A stretch of DNA of 64,000 bases from Sphingobacteriaceae bacterium (lineage in GTDB: Bacteria; Bacteroidota; Bacteroidia; B-17B0; Aurantibacillaceae), in assembly GCA_947480015.1 (NCBI GenBank), contig CANKBS010000001.1, forward strand, positions 186,001 to 250,000, written 5' to 3'. Under the pieces are notes generated by a model that was not told the DNA's origin, searched no databases, and saw only the letters and a program-made list of their open reading frames with translations. The translations under genes and the position numbers were made by a program. Of the stretch, positions 46,646 through 54,857 are shown piece after piece. The first letter of the stretch is position 1; each line of letters starts with the position of its first letter.

Positions 46646-47131
46646 ATGAAATACTTTTTAACTTTAGTCATAACTGTTGCAATGAGTGCTACCATGCTTT
46701 CCCAAACGTCGGTTTGCGGACAGTTTCATAGGAAATACTGTGTCTTTGAATCTAAATCGGCTGGTAAATGGGATTATAATGCTCAAAGCCGTTCAGGTTT
46801 ATTTAATCAAGGAATGGTTTCCAAATTACGTTGTGTAATTTATAAGGGAATGGATTACCGGATCTCTGTTTGTTGCGAAACGCTTTTAGGAGAAAAAGTA
46901 AGTTATAAAATTTACGATTCACGTACCAACGAATTATTATTTGATAATAAAACTGCGGAAGATACGCAATCTTTTGAATTTCAAAGTGTGAGTACCCGTC
47001 AATTAGTTATTGAAGTGGTGGTGCCACAAGGTGCTACAGAAAAGGACAAACACAAATCAACCGATGCAGCCTGTGTAGGTTTATTAATTGAACATAAAAT
47101 TACCGATAAACAAGGCTTCTCAGCCTACTAG
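46646..47131 (+). CDS. Small exported protein of unknown function
   Basis: A 161-residue protein with a signal peptide (residues 1-19, cleavage near MLSQ). The mature part is a probable beta-rich domain with several Cys: SVCGQFHRKYC, KLRCVIYKGMDYRISVCCETLL, VSYKIYDSRTNELLFDNKT, QLVIEVVVPQGA and ACVGLLIEH. Cysteines at both ends suggest disulfides, consistent with the periplasm or surface. It shares an operon with the lipoprotein at 45742-46635 and is ended by the terminator at 47152-47179. I do not recognise the family. Confidence 0.7.
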   Translation: MKYFLTLVITVAMSATMLSQTSVCGQFHRKYCVFESKSAGKWDYNAQSRSGLFNQGMVSKLRCVIYKGMDYRISVCCETLLGEKVSYKIYDSRTNELLFDNKTAEDTQSFEFQSVSTRQLVIEVVVPQGATEKDKHKSTDAACVGLLIEHKITDKQGFSAY

Positions 47132-47151
47132 TCGATTCCCTTATATTAGTT

Positions 47152-47179
47152 AACCCAACCCGAAAAGGTTGGGTTTTTT
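47152..47179 (+). terminator. Terminator after the two unknown exported genes
   Basis: AACCCAACC pairs perfectly with GGTTGGGTT around a CGAAAA loop, followed by T6. It lies 20 bases after the stop at 47131. Confidence 0.93.
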
Positions 47180-47207
47180 ATTTTAATTGTTTTACATTTA
47201 TACTACA

Positions 47208-48023
47208 ATGTCGGTTCACAAGGAAATAAAAAAGGTTACCACCAATACCCTTCATGAAATGAAAAAACGTGGAGAAAAAATTGCTATGCTTACGGCGTAT
47301 GATTATACCATGGCTAAGATTATTGACAGTTCTGGGGTGGATGTAATTTTGGTGGGCGACAGTGCGAGTAATGTGATGGCCGGACATGAAACTACCTTAC
47401 CCATTACACTCGATCAGATGATCTATCACGCCGGCAGTGTGGTGCGTGGATGTAGCAGAGCATTGGTTATTATTGACCTTCCCTTTGGTTCTTATCAAGC
47501 CAATTCTAAAGAAGCCCTCATGTCGGCCATCCGCATCATGAAAGAGAGTGGGGCGCATGGTGTTAAATTAGAAGGCGGCGCAGAGGTAAAAGAAAGCATA
47601 CAACGTATTTTAACAGCGGGTATACCAGTAATGGGCCATTTGGGATTAACCCCTCAGAGTATTTATAAATTTGGCACTTATACAGTTAGAGCCAAAGAAG
47701 AAGAAGAAGCCGAGCGTTTATTAGAAGATGCGAAATTATTAGAGCAATACGGTTGTTTTGCTTTGGTGCTTGAAAAAATTCCTGCAGCCTTAGCTACCAA
47801 AGTAGCCGAGAGTATCAGTATTCCGGTTATCGGTATTGGCGCCGGTGGCGGTGTTGATGGTCAGGTATTGGTAACACATGATATGTTGGGTATGACCCAC
47901 GAATTTCATCCTCGTTTTTTAAGAAGGTATTTAAACTTATACGAAAGTATGGGTACAGCCTTTCAACAGTATATTGCCGATGTAAAAAGCAAAGACTTTC
48001 CGAACGAAAAGGAACAGTATTAA
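47208..48023 (+). CDS. panB: 3-methyl-2-oxobutanoate hydroxymethyltransferase
   Basis: A 271-residue TIM-barrel enzyme that makes ketopantoate from 2-oxoisovalerate and methylene-tetrahydrofolate, the first step of pantothenate and CoA synthesis. Signatures are [33 protein letters not shown] (metal-binding Asp), [18 protein letters not shown] and [18 protein letters not shown] used the ATG at 47208; an in-frame TTG at 47187 lies between the terminator and a possible -7 element (TACATTTA at 47193-47200). Full length. No panC or panD is next to it. Confidence 0.96.
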   Translation: MSVHKEIKKVTTNTLHEMKKRGEKIAMLTAYDYTMAKIIDSSGVDVILVGDSASNVMAGHETTLPITLDQMIYHAGSVVRGCSRALVIIDLPFGSYQANSKEALMSAIRIMKESGAHGVKLEGGAEVKESIQRILTAGIPVMGHLGLTPQSIYKFGTYTVRAKEEEEAERLLEDAKLLEQYGCFALVLEKIPAALATKVAESISIPVIGIGAGGGVDGQVLVTHDMLGMTHEFHPRFLRRYLNLYESMGTAFQQYIADVKSKDFPNEKEQY

Positions 48024-48349
48024 GTTTAGCGGATCTTTAATTTTTATACAAATTTTAAATGATCATAAGCGATTATTAATCACAAAATTTTCTAGAATTA
48101 GCATATGTTCGCTTAATTACTGAAACTATTTTTTATTACCCCCAGTTTATGTCGACATAGGATAGTGAGTCATCATTACTTAAAAGGATATAGGTCTAAT
48201 AAATTTAACCGGTTTAACGAATTAACTACTTTAAATTCATATGTTTAGCCAATGATAATCTGTTTTGGCAAAACAAGTATGCCAAATCTTTTAACTTATG
48301 TTTGATTTTTTTTAATTCTAATTTAGATTAAACCAAAAAACTTAGAATT
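48024..48349. other. 326-base intergenic region before the S74 gene
   Basis: It contains a 12-base perfect palindrome TATGTCGACATA at 48148-48159 and a TATGTTTG box at 48297-48304 that fits the -7 consensus 46 bases before the next ATG. No gene, RNA or long repeat was recognised in the rest. Confidence 0.45.
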
Positions 48350-48568
48350 ATGAAAACAAAATTTATTACAGGAAGCCTATTGGCTTTTACAATTATGGCA
48401 AATGCCCAGAACACATTTCCTAGTTCTGGAAATGTAGGGATTGGTACAACCAGTCCGACAAATCACTTGCATATAGCATCCGCTACTACAAATGGTGGAA
48501 TAACAATCACACAAAATTCTGGTGGATCCAGCGCCTTAATTTTAGAAAATACAACTACTAAGTGGTGA
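48350..48568 (+). CDS. N-terminal fragment of a frameshifted S74/T9SS tail-fibre-like gene
   Basis: A 72-codon frame encoding a signal peptide (cleavage near ANAQ) and the start of a repeat: GNVGIGTTSPTNHLHIASA, then GITITQNSGGSSALILENTT. It stops at TGA 48566-48568, where the main part of the gene continues in the +1 frame. Inserting one A near 48560 restores a continuous protein that reads TTKSGEKYVLGSTGSGN and aligns with the second repeat (NTGSGGNHFALFSTGSGN). The original gene is therefore 48350-50072. The break may be a real mutation or a sequencing error. Confidence 0.8.
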   Translation: MKTKFITGSLLAFTIMANAQNTFPSSGNVGIGTTSPTNHLHIASATTNGGITITQNSGGSSALILENTTTKW

Positions 48569-48578
48569 AAAATATGTA

Positions 48579-50072
48579 TTGGGCTCAACGGGCAGTGGAA
48601 ATGCTCAGGGAAGCGGGCATTTCAGTATTTATGATTATAACAACGGCGCTGATAGGTTGTTAATTCATAAAACGACGGGTAATATAGGAATTGGCACTGT
48701 TATTCCAGCAGAAAAATTAAGTGTTGAAACATCAGCGACTAATGATGGGATCAGTTTAACTCAAACTGGAACTAGTGCATCTGCATTACATTTATATAAT
48801 ACTGGCTCAGGGGGTAATCATTTTGCTCTTTTTTCAACAGGTTCAGGAAATTCGCAAGGCGCGGGGAATTTCAGTATATTTCAATATGGAGCTGGTGATC
48901 GGTTTTTTATAGATGGGGCCACTGGTAACATTGGAATAGGAACCGCATCCCTTCCTGGGTACACAAAGTTTTATGCGCCTTACTCAGTAGTACCTGTTTC
49001 TGGAAATAACAATTATGGAGGGTTATTTGAACTTAATATTGAGTCAACTGATGCTGACGATTGGTCTTATGCAGTTGCAGGGAAAGTTACCGCTAACTCA
49101 GGTGTTTATGAAAATGCAGTTGGTGTTTACGGCAATGTAAATATCACTAATAATGTTTATTCCCGCGCTGTTGTTGGAATTGCTTCGGGCGCAGCTTCAA
49201 GTTCTGGTGGGGTTTTTTCAGGCACAGGTGGTTCTGGAGGTTTTGGTGTCGGAGTTGAAGCATATGGTAGTGATATTGGTATTGATGCATCTGCTAGCGG
49301 TGCAGGAACTTACGCAGGTTATTTCTCTGGAAATGTATTTAGGACTGGAACAGATAATTTTTTAAGTGATCAAAAATTCAAAAATGATATTAAACCGTTA
49401 GTTAATGTAATTGAAAAGATTAAATCGTTGAAGCCAAGTACTTACACATTTAAAACAGATGACGAGTTCAAAGGAATGAATTTGCCAAAAGGTACGCAAA
49501 TAGGTCTAATTGCACAGGAATTAGAAAAAGTATTCCCAGAACTAGTAACTGAAATGGCGGCGAGAAGTAAAAGGGATAAAAACGATAAGACTATATCGAC
49601 CCCTAGTTTTAAGTCTGTCCAATATATCAGTTTAATTCCTATTCTGATTTCCGGAATACAGGAACAACAAAAACAACTCGAAAATCAAACGAAAACAAAT
49701 GATAGTCTTAAAACCATGCTTAAACTGCAGCAGCAACAAATTAACGAGTTGGTTAACAACACATCCGGTATTACTGGTATAAACCAAATGAATAATCAAA
49801 TGAACGGTTTTAGTATGGAACAAAATATTCCTAATCCTTTTAGCCGCGAAACGGTAGTAAATTACACTCTACCTCAACAAACAGGCAGCGCCTATATGGC
49901 GGTCTATGATCTTTCAGGTAAACAAATTGCAAGCTTCCCATTAAATCAAAAGGGTTCTTCTGCAATTACTATATCTTCAGAAAAATTGGCCGCTGGAGTT
50001 TACATTTATTCTATTATTGCCGATGGCAAACTGATGGACTCAAAAAGAATGATTGTTGAAGATAAGCAATAA
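48579..50072 (+). CDS. Main part of the frameshifted S74-domain tail-fibre-like T9SS protein
   Basis: About 497 codons continuing the fragment at 48350-48568. It has the end of repeat 1 (GSTGSGNAQGSGHFSIYD), repeat 2 of the same design, and a Gly/Ala-rich middle. A peptidase S74 chaperone domain follows (SDQKFKNDIKPLVNVIEKIK with the candidate catalytic Ser/Lys pair, then GLIAQELEKVFPELV), the self-cleaving trimerisation domain of phage tail spikes and fibres. After a short coiled coil comes a T9SS type A tail (NIPNPFSRETVVNYTLP; AAGVYIYSIIADGKL). Without a signal peptide this frame alone could not be secreted; the TTG at 48579 is not a convincing start. It is an envelope protein rather than a phage gene, as no phage genes are near. 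Confidence 0.85.
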   Translation: MGSTGSGNAQGSGHFSIYDYNNGADRLLIHKTTGNIGIGTVIPAEKLSVETSATNDGISLTQTGTSASALHLYNTGSGGNHFALFSTGSGNSQGAGNFSIFQYGAGDRFFIDGATGNIGIGTASLPGYTKFYAPYSVVPVSGNNNYGGLFELNIESTDADDWSYAVAGKVTANSGVYENAVGVYGNVNITNNVYSRAVVGIASGAASSSGGVFSGTGGSGGFGVGVEAYGSDIGIDASASGAGTYAGYFSGNVFRTGTDNFLSDQKFKNDIKPLVNVIEKIKSLKPSTYTFKTDDEFKGMNLPKGTQIGLIAQELEKVFPELVTEMAARSKRDKNDKTISTPSFKSVQYISLIPILISGIQEQQKQLENQTKTNDSLKTMLKLQQQQINELVNNTSGITGINQMNNQMNGFSMEQNIPNPFSRETVVNYTLPQQTGSAYMAVYDLSGKQIASFPLNQKGSSAITISSEKLAAGVYIYSIIADGKLMDSKRMIVEDKQ

Positions 50073-50084
50073 TTATTACAAACT

Positions 50085-50123
50085 AAAAAGTGACTGTTCG
50101 CAAATTCGAACAGCCACTTTTTT
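50085..50123. terminator. Bidirectional terminator between the S74 gene and the Omp28 gene
   Basis: AAAAAGTGACTGTTCG pairs with CGAACAGCCACTTTTT (one A:C mismatch) around CAAATT, with T on both ends when read from either strand. It lies between two convergent genes, 13 bases after one stop and 33 bases after the other. Confidence 0.88.
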
Positions 50124-50155
50124 AATGCAAATGGTTATAAATTAATTGTAATTGT

Positions 50156-51133
50156 TTAGCGAATCTTTAAAGTTTCAACTTGTAAAACTTCTTTAGTTTG
50201 AGCGTCTACTATAAATGCTACAAGATTAACGAGTTTGTCATTTACGCAAATAGCAGTATACGGGGGAATTGTTTCAGTGGTAGTGTTTTTACCAAAGCAC
50301 TTATTTAATAGATAACAACTTGTAAAAACCGATGCAGTATCATTCATAACAATTGGCGCTGCTTTCATTAGTTGGCCCTGTGGACCATTTATTGCGTCTA
50401 TTACAATGTGATCGAATTTATAATTAAGTCGTGTTTGCGGATCTAGTGGATCGCGATCAAGAGGAGCATTGGATGCGTTTCCATCTTTTTGAGAACCAAT
50501 AATGCCATCCTGAGTTAAGACTATTATTACGTTTACATTATTTGTCAATGCGTTGAGAAAAGTTGTTTTTACCTTAACGCTTAGATAATGGCTGATTGTA
50601 TCATAATAAGTTTTAATATCTAATTTGGCTAAAGCCGGTTGAGTTAAGGCCACCGAAACTAAGGAAGGCCATTTTGTATCACTTTGTGGAAAGTAAGGAT
50701 TACTGATTCTATTGATCATGCCTTGAGGAAGACCAGCACCAGAGATGCTAAATCCTTTATCCTTAGTATCCCATTCATCAGAGGCAGGATTACGAAAATT
50801 TTCTTTGTACTTGTCAGTTGAGTCTCTTGAAGGATCAGCATATATTCCAGTAACATGATTTGCTATAACTACGACACGACCTGGATACTGTTCTAAAAGT
50901 TTCTCTGCAGTAATTCCTGCCCTAGGACAATTTGGGCATTTGTGCCCGGTATAATCCTCTATTAACACATTTCTTTGATTAGTAGTGGATGTGTGAACCA
51001 ATGTCTTTATAACTTGGTGAAGTGTATCAATACAATGATAAACCTGTGGCGGTCTTTGATCGGGATTTTTAACCTTATCGCAGGAAACGATAATTATCAA
51101 AAGAGTGAAAATAAGCAGAACTATTTTTTTCAT
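50156..51133 (-). CDS. Omp28-related outer-membrane lipoprotein with a CxxC site
   Basis: A 325-residue lipoprotein (lipobox IIVSC, acylated Cys18). Residues about 55-180 form a thioredoxin-like domain: NVLIEDYTGHKCPNCP with Cys66 and Cys69 as a CPNC redox-type motif, then VVVIANHVTGIYADP and the GLPQGMINR block with the cis-Pro position. The C-terminal half is beta-rich. This matches the Omp28 family of Bacteroidota outer-membrane lipoproteins. It is the third gene after tlpA-like and DUF6029 genes. CAAATATA at 51157-51164 could be an extra -7 element for it on the minus strand. Confidence 0.85.
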   Translation of the reverse strand: MKKIVLLIFTLLIIIVSCDKVKNPDQRPPQVYHCIDTLHQVIKTLVHTSTTNQRNVLIEDYTGHKCPNCPRAGITAEKLLEQYPGRVVVIANHVTGIYADPSRDSTDKYKENFRNPASDEWDTKDKGFSISGAGLPQGMINRISNPYFPQSDTKWPSLVSVALTQPALAKLDIKTYYDTISHYLSVKVKTTFLNALTNNVNVIIVLTQDGIIGSQKDGNASNAPLDRDPLDPQTRLNYKFDHIVIDAINGPQGQLMKAAPIVMNDTASVFTSCYLLNKCFGKNTTTETIPPYTAICVNDKLVNLVAFIVDAQTKEVLQVETLKIR

Positions 51134-51169
51134 GACAATTAAATTTATTTGTATTCAAATATAAAGATA

Positions 51170-52864
51170 CTAAAAACTACTGGTAATTGAAAGGGTTAAA
51201 CCATTGGAAGCAGGTACAGTACGACAAACCCCGCCCACACAAAAAATGCCGGCACTTTGTTTACCGTAACTAACGGCAATACGACTGGCATCTTTGTTAT
51301 AACCAAAGGTGCCAAGGTAATAATGTACTCTGGCTTTTGTGTCAGGATTACCATAATTATACTGATCAAAAATAGCTACAAACCAATTGCCCGTTGGGGT
51401 CCATTCTAACAAGGCAGTAGCCCAATTGCCTTTTCCAACTAAATTTGAATTGGTGATCATGTTTTGATTACGGGCAAATAAACCCTGCATTTCAAGTCGG
51501 ATAGAGCTGGATGATTTGTATTTGTAAGTAATATCAACTACACCAATATCGGAGATCAAACTTTTATAACCTTCATTTTCGGCTCCGAATTGTACAATGT
51601 TACGGTTGTAAAACTGGTTAGAATACACAAAAGTTCCTTTCCATTTTTTTGAGAATTTTTTATTGAATTCAACATTAAAATCGTGGTAATAATTATCACC
51701 AATATCACCATAACTGGTTTTGTAAAAGGTCATGGCAGTAGTTGAATCATGCACCGGGATCTGGCGCAGTCCATTGGCCTGTGAGTAGTTTATCGTGATC
51801 TCAGCGCCGTATTTACCACCTATGGGAGTGTTTTTTCTGAATTTGTATTGCACCTCGGCCATGCCGCCAATTTCGCCTCTTAATTGGGTAGCATAAGGAT
51901 TTAGGGCTAACATGGAATAGGTGTGAGGACGAGTTGTGGCAGGAAGATAATTTATTAATAGGCTTTGTAAACTGGCGTCGCGGTCGCTCCTGTAGCTCAT
52001 ATTGTCTACACGTTTACCCTGCACCATAAAAGAAAGTCCTTTGGTGGCGTAGCTTAGCGATGAAAAGAGAGCCTCTCCGTTTTTGTAGGAGTATTTATTA
52101 TCAAAAGAGGGATCGTTTATTTTATAAGCGTATTCGGTAGAAAAATTAAAACCTTCGCGGATGATGTTGATGCGTCCGCCGTAACAACCCACGTTTTGAG
52201 GTAAATTTAAATTCGGATCCACATCGGGTTGATATTTACTCACAAAACTTCCACCCAAAATAACCCGTGTTTTTTTGCGACCTAAAAGGGTATCAAATAA
52301 TTCGTTTAAATTTACTTCTCCGTCAAAACCACGCACAATGCCTTGTCCCACCGAAAAGAAATAACGTTGTTTACCTGCTAAACCTTTTAAGGTAATTCCC
52401 TTTATAGGCGTTGAAATAACACGAACGCCATCGAGTGAATTGTCGTAAAGTAAACCCGGTTCGTAATAGGTACGCAGCATTAAACCACTTCCAAACTGTT
52501 CATAAATGTTTCCAACCGTAATATCCAAAAGGTCGGTTCTGTAACGCATAAAACGGTTTACAAGTCCTTGCCCTTTGTAGCGGGCATCAAAACCCTGACG
52601 AACGTTGTTATAGGCTTCGTAGCGGGCTCCGGCCGAAAAATTACCGCGGGTGTAATTCACATTACCGAAGGCATTGGATAGAAATTTTTCAGGCACTTTT
52701 GGTGCACCGATCAGTGAATCGGGTTGATAATATTGGGCATCGATTTGAAAGTTACCATGGATGGAACCCATATCACCACCCGTTTGCTGAGCCCTTAAAA
52801 AGCTTGCACTAAAAAGCAGACTTAAACACAATGCCCGCTGCAGCATAGTTTTAAAAAATATCAT
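51170..52864 (-). CDS. DUF6029-family outer-membrane beta-barrel protein
   Basis: A 564-residue protein with a signal peptide (cleavage near LRAQ; ATG at 52864, or at 52846 with equal signal quality). The rest alternates strands and short turns rich in Tyr, Phe and Gly (NVNYTRGNFSAGARYEAY, GNIYEQFGSGLMLRTYYEPG, ITINYSQANGLRQIP) and ends in TLSITSSF, an outer-membrane insertion signal. The pattern matches the DUF6029 family. It lies 17 bases after the TlpA-like gene and 36 bases before the Omp28 gene. Its cargo is unknown; a channel or scaffold for the redox lipoprotein is an inference. Confidence 0.82.
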   Translation of the reverse strand: MIFFKTMLQRALCLSLLFSASFLRAQQTGGDMGSIHGNFQIDAQYYQPDSLIGAPKVPEKFLSNAFGNVNYTRGNFSAGARYEAYNNVRQGFDARYKGQGLVNRFMRYRTDLLDITVGNIYEQFGSGLMLRTYYEPGLLYDNSLDGVRVISTPIKGITLKGLAGKQRYFFSVGQGIVRGFDGEVNLNELFDTLLGRKKTRVILGGSFVSKYQPDVDPNLNLPQNVGCYGGRINIIREGFNFSTEYAYKINDPSFDNKYSYKNGEALFSSLSYATKGLSFMVQGKRVDNMSYRSDRDASLQSLLINYLPATTRPHTYSMLALNPYATQLRGEIGGMAEVQYKFRKNTPIGGKYGAEITINYSQANGLRQIPVHDSTTAMTFYKTSYGDIGDNYYHDFNVEFNKKFSKKWKGTFVYSNQFYNRNIVQFGAENEGYKSLISDIGVVDITYKYKSSSSIRLEMQGLFARNQNMITNSNLVGKGNWATALLEWTPTGNWFVAIFDQYNYGNPDTKARVHYYLGTFGYNKDASRIAVSYGKQSAGIFCVGGVCRTVPASNGLTLSITSSF

Positions 52865-52881
52865 AGTTTATTTAAAAAATA

Positions 52882-53397
52882 TTAGTGTTTTAATTTCTCT
52901 CCTTTAACCAGCGCTTGTATGTTTTCATACAATTTATCTTCATCGCCGTCGGCATATGAATTATGCGACCAAACAATTTTACCTTCACCGTCAACAATAA
53001 AGGTGTGAGGTACATTGTTTACATTCATCGCTCTTTTAAAATCCTGGTTCTCGTCAATATACACTTCGTATTCCCAGCCTTTGGTTTTAACGTCGGTTAC
53101 CACTTTGCCTGAGCTTCTGGCGTCATCAATCGAAATGGCGATCAATTTTACGCCGGTTTCTTTTACCCATTCCGGGTAATTTTCGGCAATGGCATCGAGT
53201 TCTTTTTTGCAAGGTTTGCACCAAGTGGCCCAAAAGCTAATAATGATAGGCTTTCCGTTATTGCTAAAGGTGTTGGAGTTAATTTTGCTGCCATCTAATT
53301 TTTTAAGGGTAGCGGCTGGAATTTTATCTCCATCATTACTTAAACTCATAAATGAGAAAGAAAGGGCGATCAGAACGGAAAAAAGGATAGTTTTCAT
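52882..53397 (-). CDS. TlpA-like periplasmic thiol-disulfide oxidoreductase
   Basis: A 171-residue exported thioredoxin-fold protein with a signal peptide (residues 1-20) and the TlpA/ResA active site FWATWCKPCKKE (Cys60, Cys63). It also has the VKLIAISIDDARSSG segment and the cis-Pro region NNVPHTFIVDGEGKIVW. It probably keeps or makes thiols in the periplasm. It is the first gene of the TlpA - DUF6029 - Omp28 run, and the Omp28 protein also has a CxxC site, so the two may exchange disulfides. That link is inferred from gene order and motifs. Confidence 0.92.
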   Translation of the reverse strand: MKTILFSVLIALSFSFMSLSNDGDKIPAATLKKLDGSKINSNTFSNNGKPIIISFWATWCKPCKKELDAIAENYPEWVKETGVKLIAISIDDARSSGKVVTDVKTKGWEYEVYIDENQDFKRAMNVNNVPHTFIVDGEGKIVWSHNSYADGDEDKLYENIQALVKGEKLKH

Positions 53398-53537
53398 GGT
53401 AATTTTGTTTGCTTAAAAGTATCAATTATTGAGCCACAATGATAGGAAAAAATCCTCAATACCTTTGTTAACACTTTTTATCTGGTAGCTTTTTTTAATA
53501 GTTTAGCCTTAAAGTCATAAAACAGGAATAGAATAAC

Positions 53538-53545
53538 TAATTTTG
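53538..53545 (+). promoter_or_regulatory. Candidate -7 element for hemL-pgk-ispF
   Basis: TAATTTTG fits TAnnTTTG and lies 10 bases before the hemL ATG at 53556, so the leader would be very short. No TTG is present at the usual distance. Confidence 0.35.
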
Positions 53546-53555
53546 CCAAAAATTT

Positions 53556-54839
53556 ATGAATACGACCACTTCTGCTCAACTATTTGAAAAGGCTAAAACC
53601 TTTTTTCCCGGAGGCGTTAACTCCCCTGTAAGAGCCTTCAGAAGCGTGGGTGGCACCCCGCTGTTTATCGAAAAAGGCAAAGGTTCTCACATTTGGGATG
53701 CCGATGGCAATGAATTTATTGATTATTGCTGCAGCTGGGGTCCATTAATTTTAGGTCATGCGAATGATAAGGTGTTGGATGCGGTTGATAAAACCATGCG
53801 TAAAGGTACTTCTTTTGGAGCACCCACCCGTTTGGAAAATGAACTGGCAGAATTGATCTTGAGTAATAATAAATACATTCAAAAGATCCGTTTTGTAAGT
53901 AGTGGTACCGAAGCTGTGATGAGCGCTATAAGGTTAGCCAGAGGCTTTACCAAACGCAATAAAATACTCAAGTTTGAAGGTTGTTATCATGGGCACGTTG
54001 ATTCCTTGCTGGTAAAAGCGGGCAGCGGTTTGGTGACCTTCGGCAATTCGAGCAGTGCCGGTGTTCCAGATAGTTTTGTGAACGAAACCATTACGGTGCC
54101 ACTAAATAATGAAAATGCAGTAAAAGAGGCTTTTGAAAAGTTTAAAAATGAAATCGCCTGTGTGATCATTGAACCTGTTCCGGCCAATAATGGACTGTTA
54201 TTGCAGGGGAAAGACTTTTTAAATTTTTTACGAATTATTTGCACTGAAAACAAAACGCTTTTAATTTTTGATGAGGTTATTTCGGGCTTTAGAATGAGTT
54301 TTTGCGGGGCAGCCGGTTTATACGATATTAAACCCGATATGATCACCTATGGCAAAATTATTGGTGGTGGATTTCCAGTTGGAGCCTATGGTGCCAGTCA
54401 CGAAATCATGGCCTGTGTATCGCCCGAAGGACCAGTTTACCAAGCCGGTACCTTAAGCGGAAATCCGGTAGCCATGAGTGCCGGAATTGCTCAGTTAACC
54501 GAGTGTTTAAGCAAAGATTTTTATAAAGATCTGGAAACAAAAACCAATTATCTGGTGGATGGCATTAACAAAATCAATCCATTTCCATTATTTAAAATGG
54601 TAAAATTAGGTTCTATTTTTTGGATCGCCTTTACCACCAAAACCAGCATTAACAATGCCGATGAAATAGACGCCGATAGCATGAAGTATTTTAAAGTACT
54701 GCATCATGCTTTGCTCGAACAAGGTGTTTATCTGGGTCCAAGTGGCTATGAAGTAGGATTTATAAGTCAGGCACATACCTATGAAGACCTCGACAAAACC
54801 ATTAAAGCATTTGAAATAAGTTTAAAAAAATTAGTGTAA
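53556..54839 (+). CDS. hemL: Glutamate-1-semialdehyde 2,1-aminomutase
   Basis: A 427-residue PLP enzyme that turns glutamate-1-semialdehyde into 5-aminolevulinate in the C5 route of haem synthesis. Signatures are FPGGVNSPVRAFRSVGG at the N-terminus, VSSGTEAVMSAIRLARG (PLP phosphate), IFDEVISGFR and Lys267 in MITYGKIIGGGFPVGAYGA as the Schiff-base lysine. Full length. It is followed 18 bases later by pgk, so haem, glycolysis and isoprenoid genes are cotranscribed. No hemA is in the window. Confidence 0.96.
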   Translation: MNTTTSAQLFEKAKTFFPGGVNSPVRAFRSVGGTPLFIEKGKGSHIWDADGNEFIDYCCSWGPLILGHANDKVLDAVDKTMRKGTSFGAPTRLENELAELILSNNKYIQKIRFVSSGTEAVMSAIRLARGFTKRNKILKFEGCYHGHVDSLLVKAGSGLVTFGNSSSAGVPDSFVNETITVPLNNENAVKEAFEKFKNEIACVIIEPVPANNGLLLQGKDFLNFLRIICTENKTLLIFDEVISGFRMSFCGAAGLYDIKPDMITYGKIIGGGFPVGAYGASHEIMACVSPEGPVYQAGTLSGNPVAMSAGIAQLTECLSKDFYKDLETKTNYLVDGINKINPFPLFKMVKLGSIFWIAFTTKTSINNADEIDADSMKYFKVLHHALLEQGVYLGPSGYEVGFISQAHTYEDLDKTIKAFEISLKKLV

Positions 54840-54857
54840 TAAAAAAGAAACCTGATT

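Noticed and set aside
48550-48570. Programmed ribosomal frameshift in the S74 gene.
   Set aside because: No slippery heptamer or downstream structure was found at the junction; a deletion or sequencing error is simpler.
48579-50072. The S74-domain gene as part of a prophage.
   Set aside because: No capsid, terminase, integrase or other tail genes nearby; the protein has a T9SS tail and its start region encodes a signal peptide.
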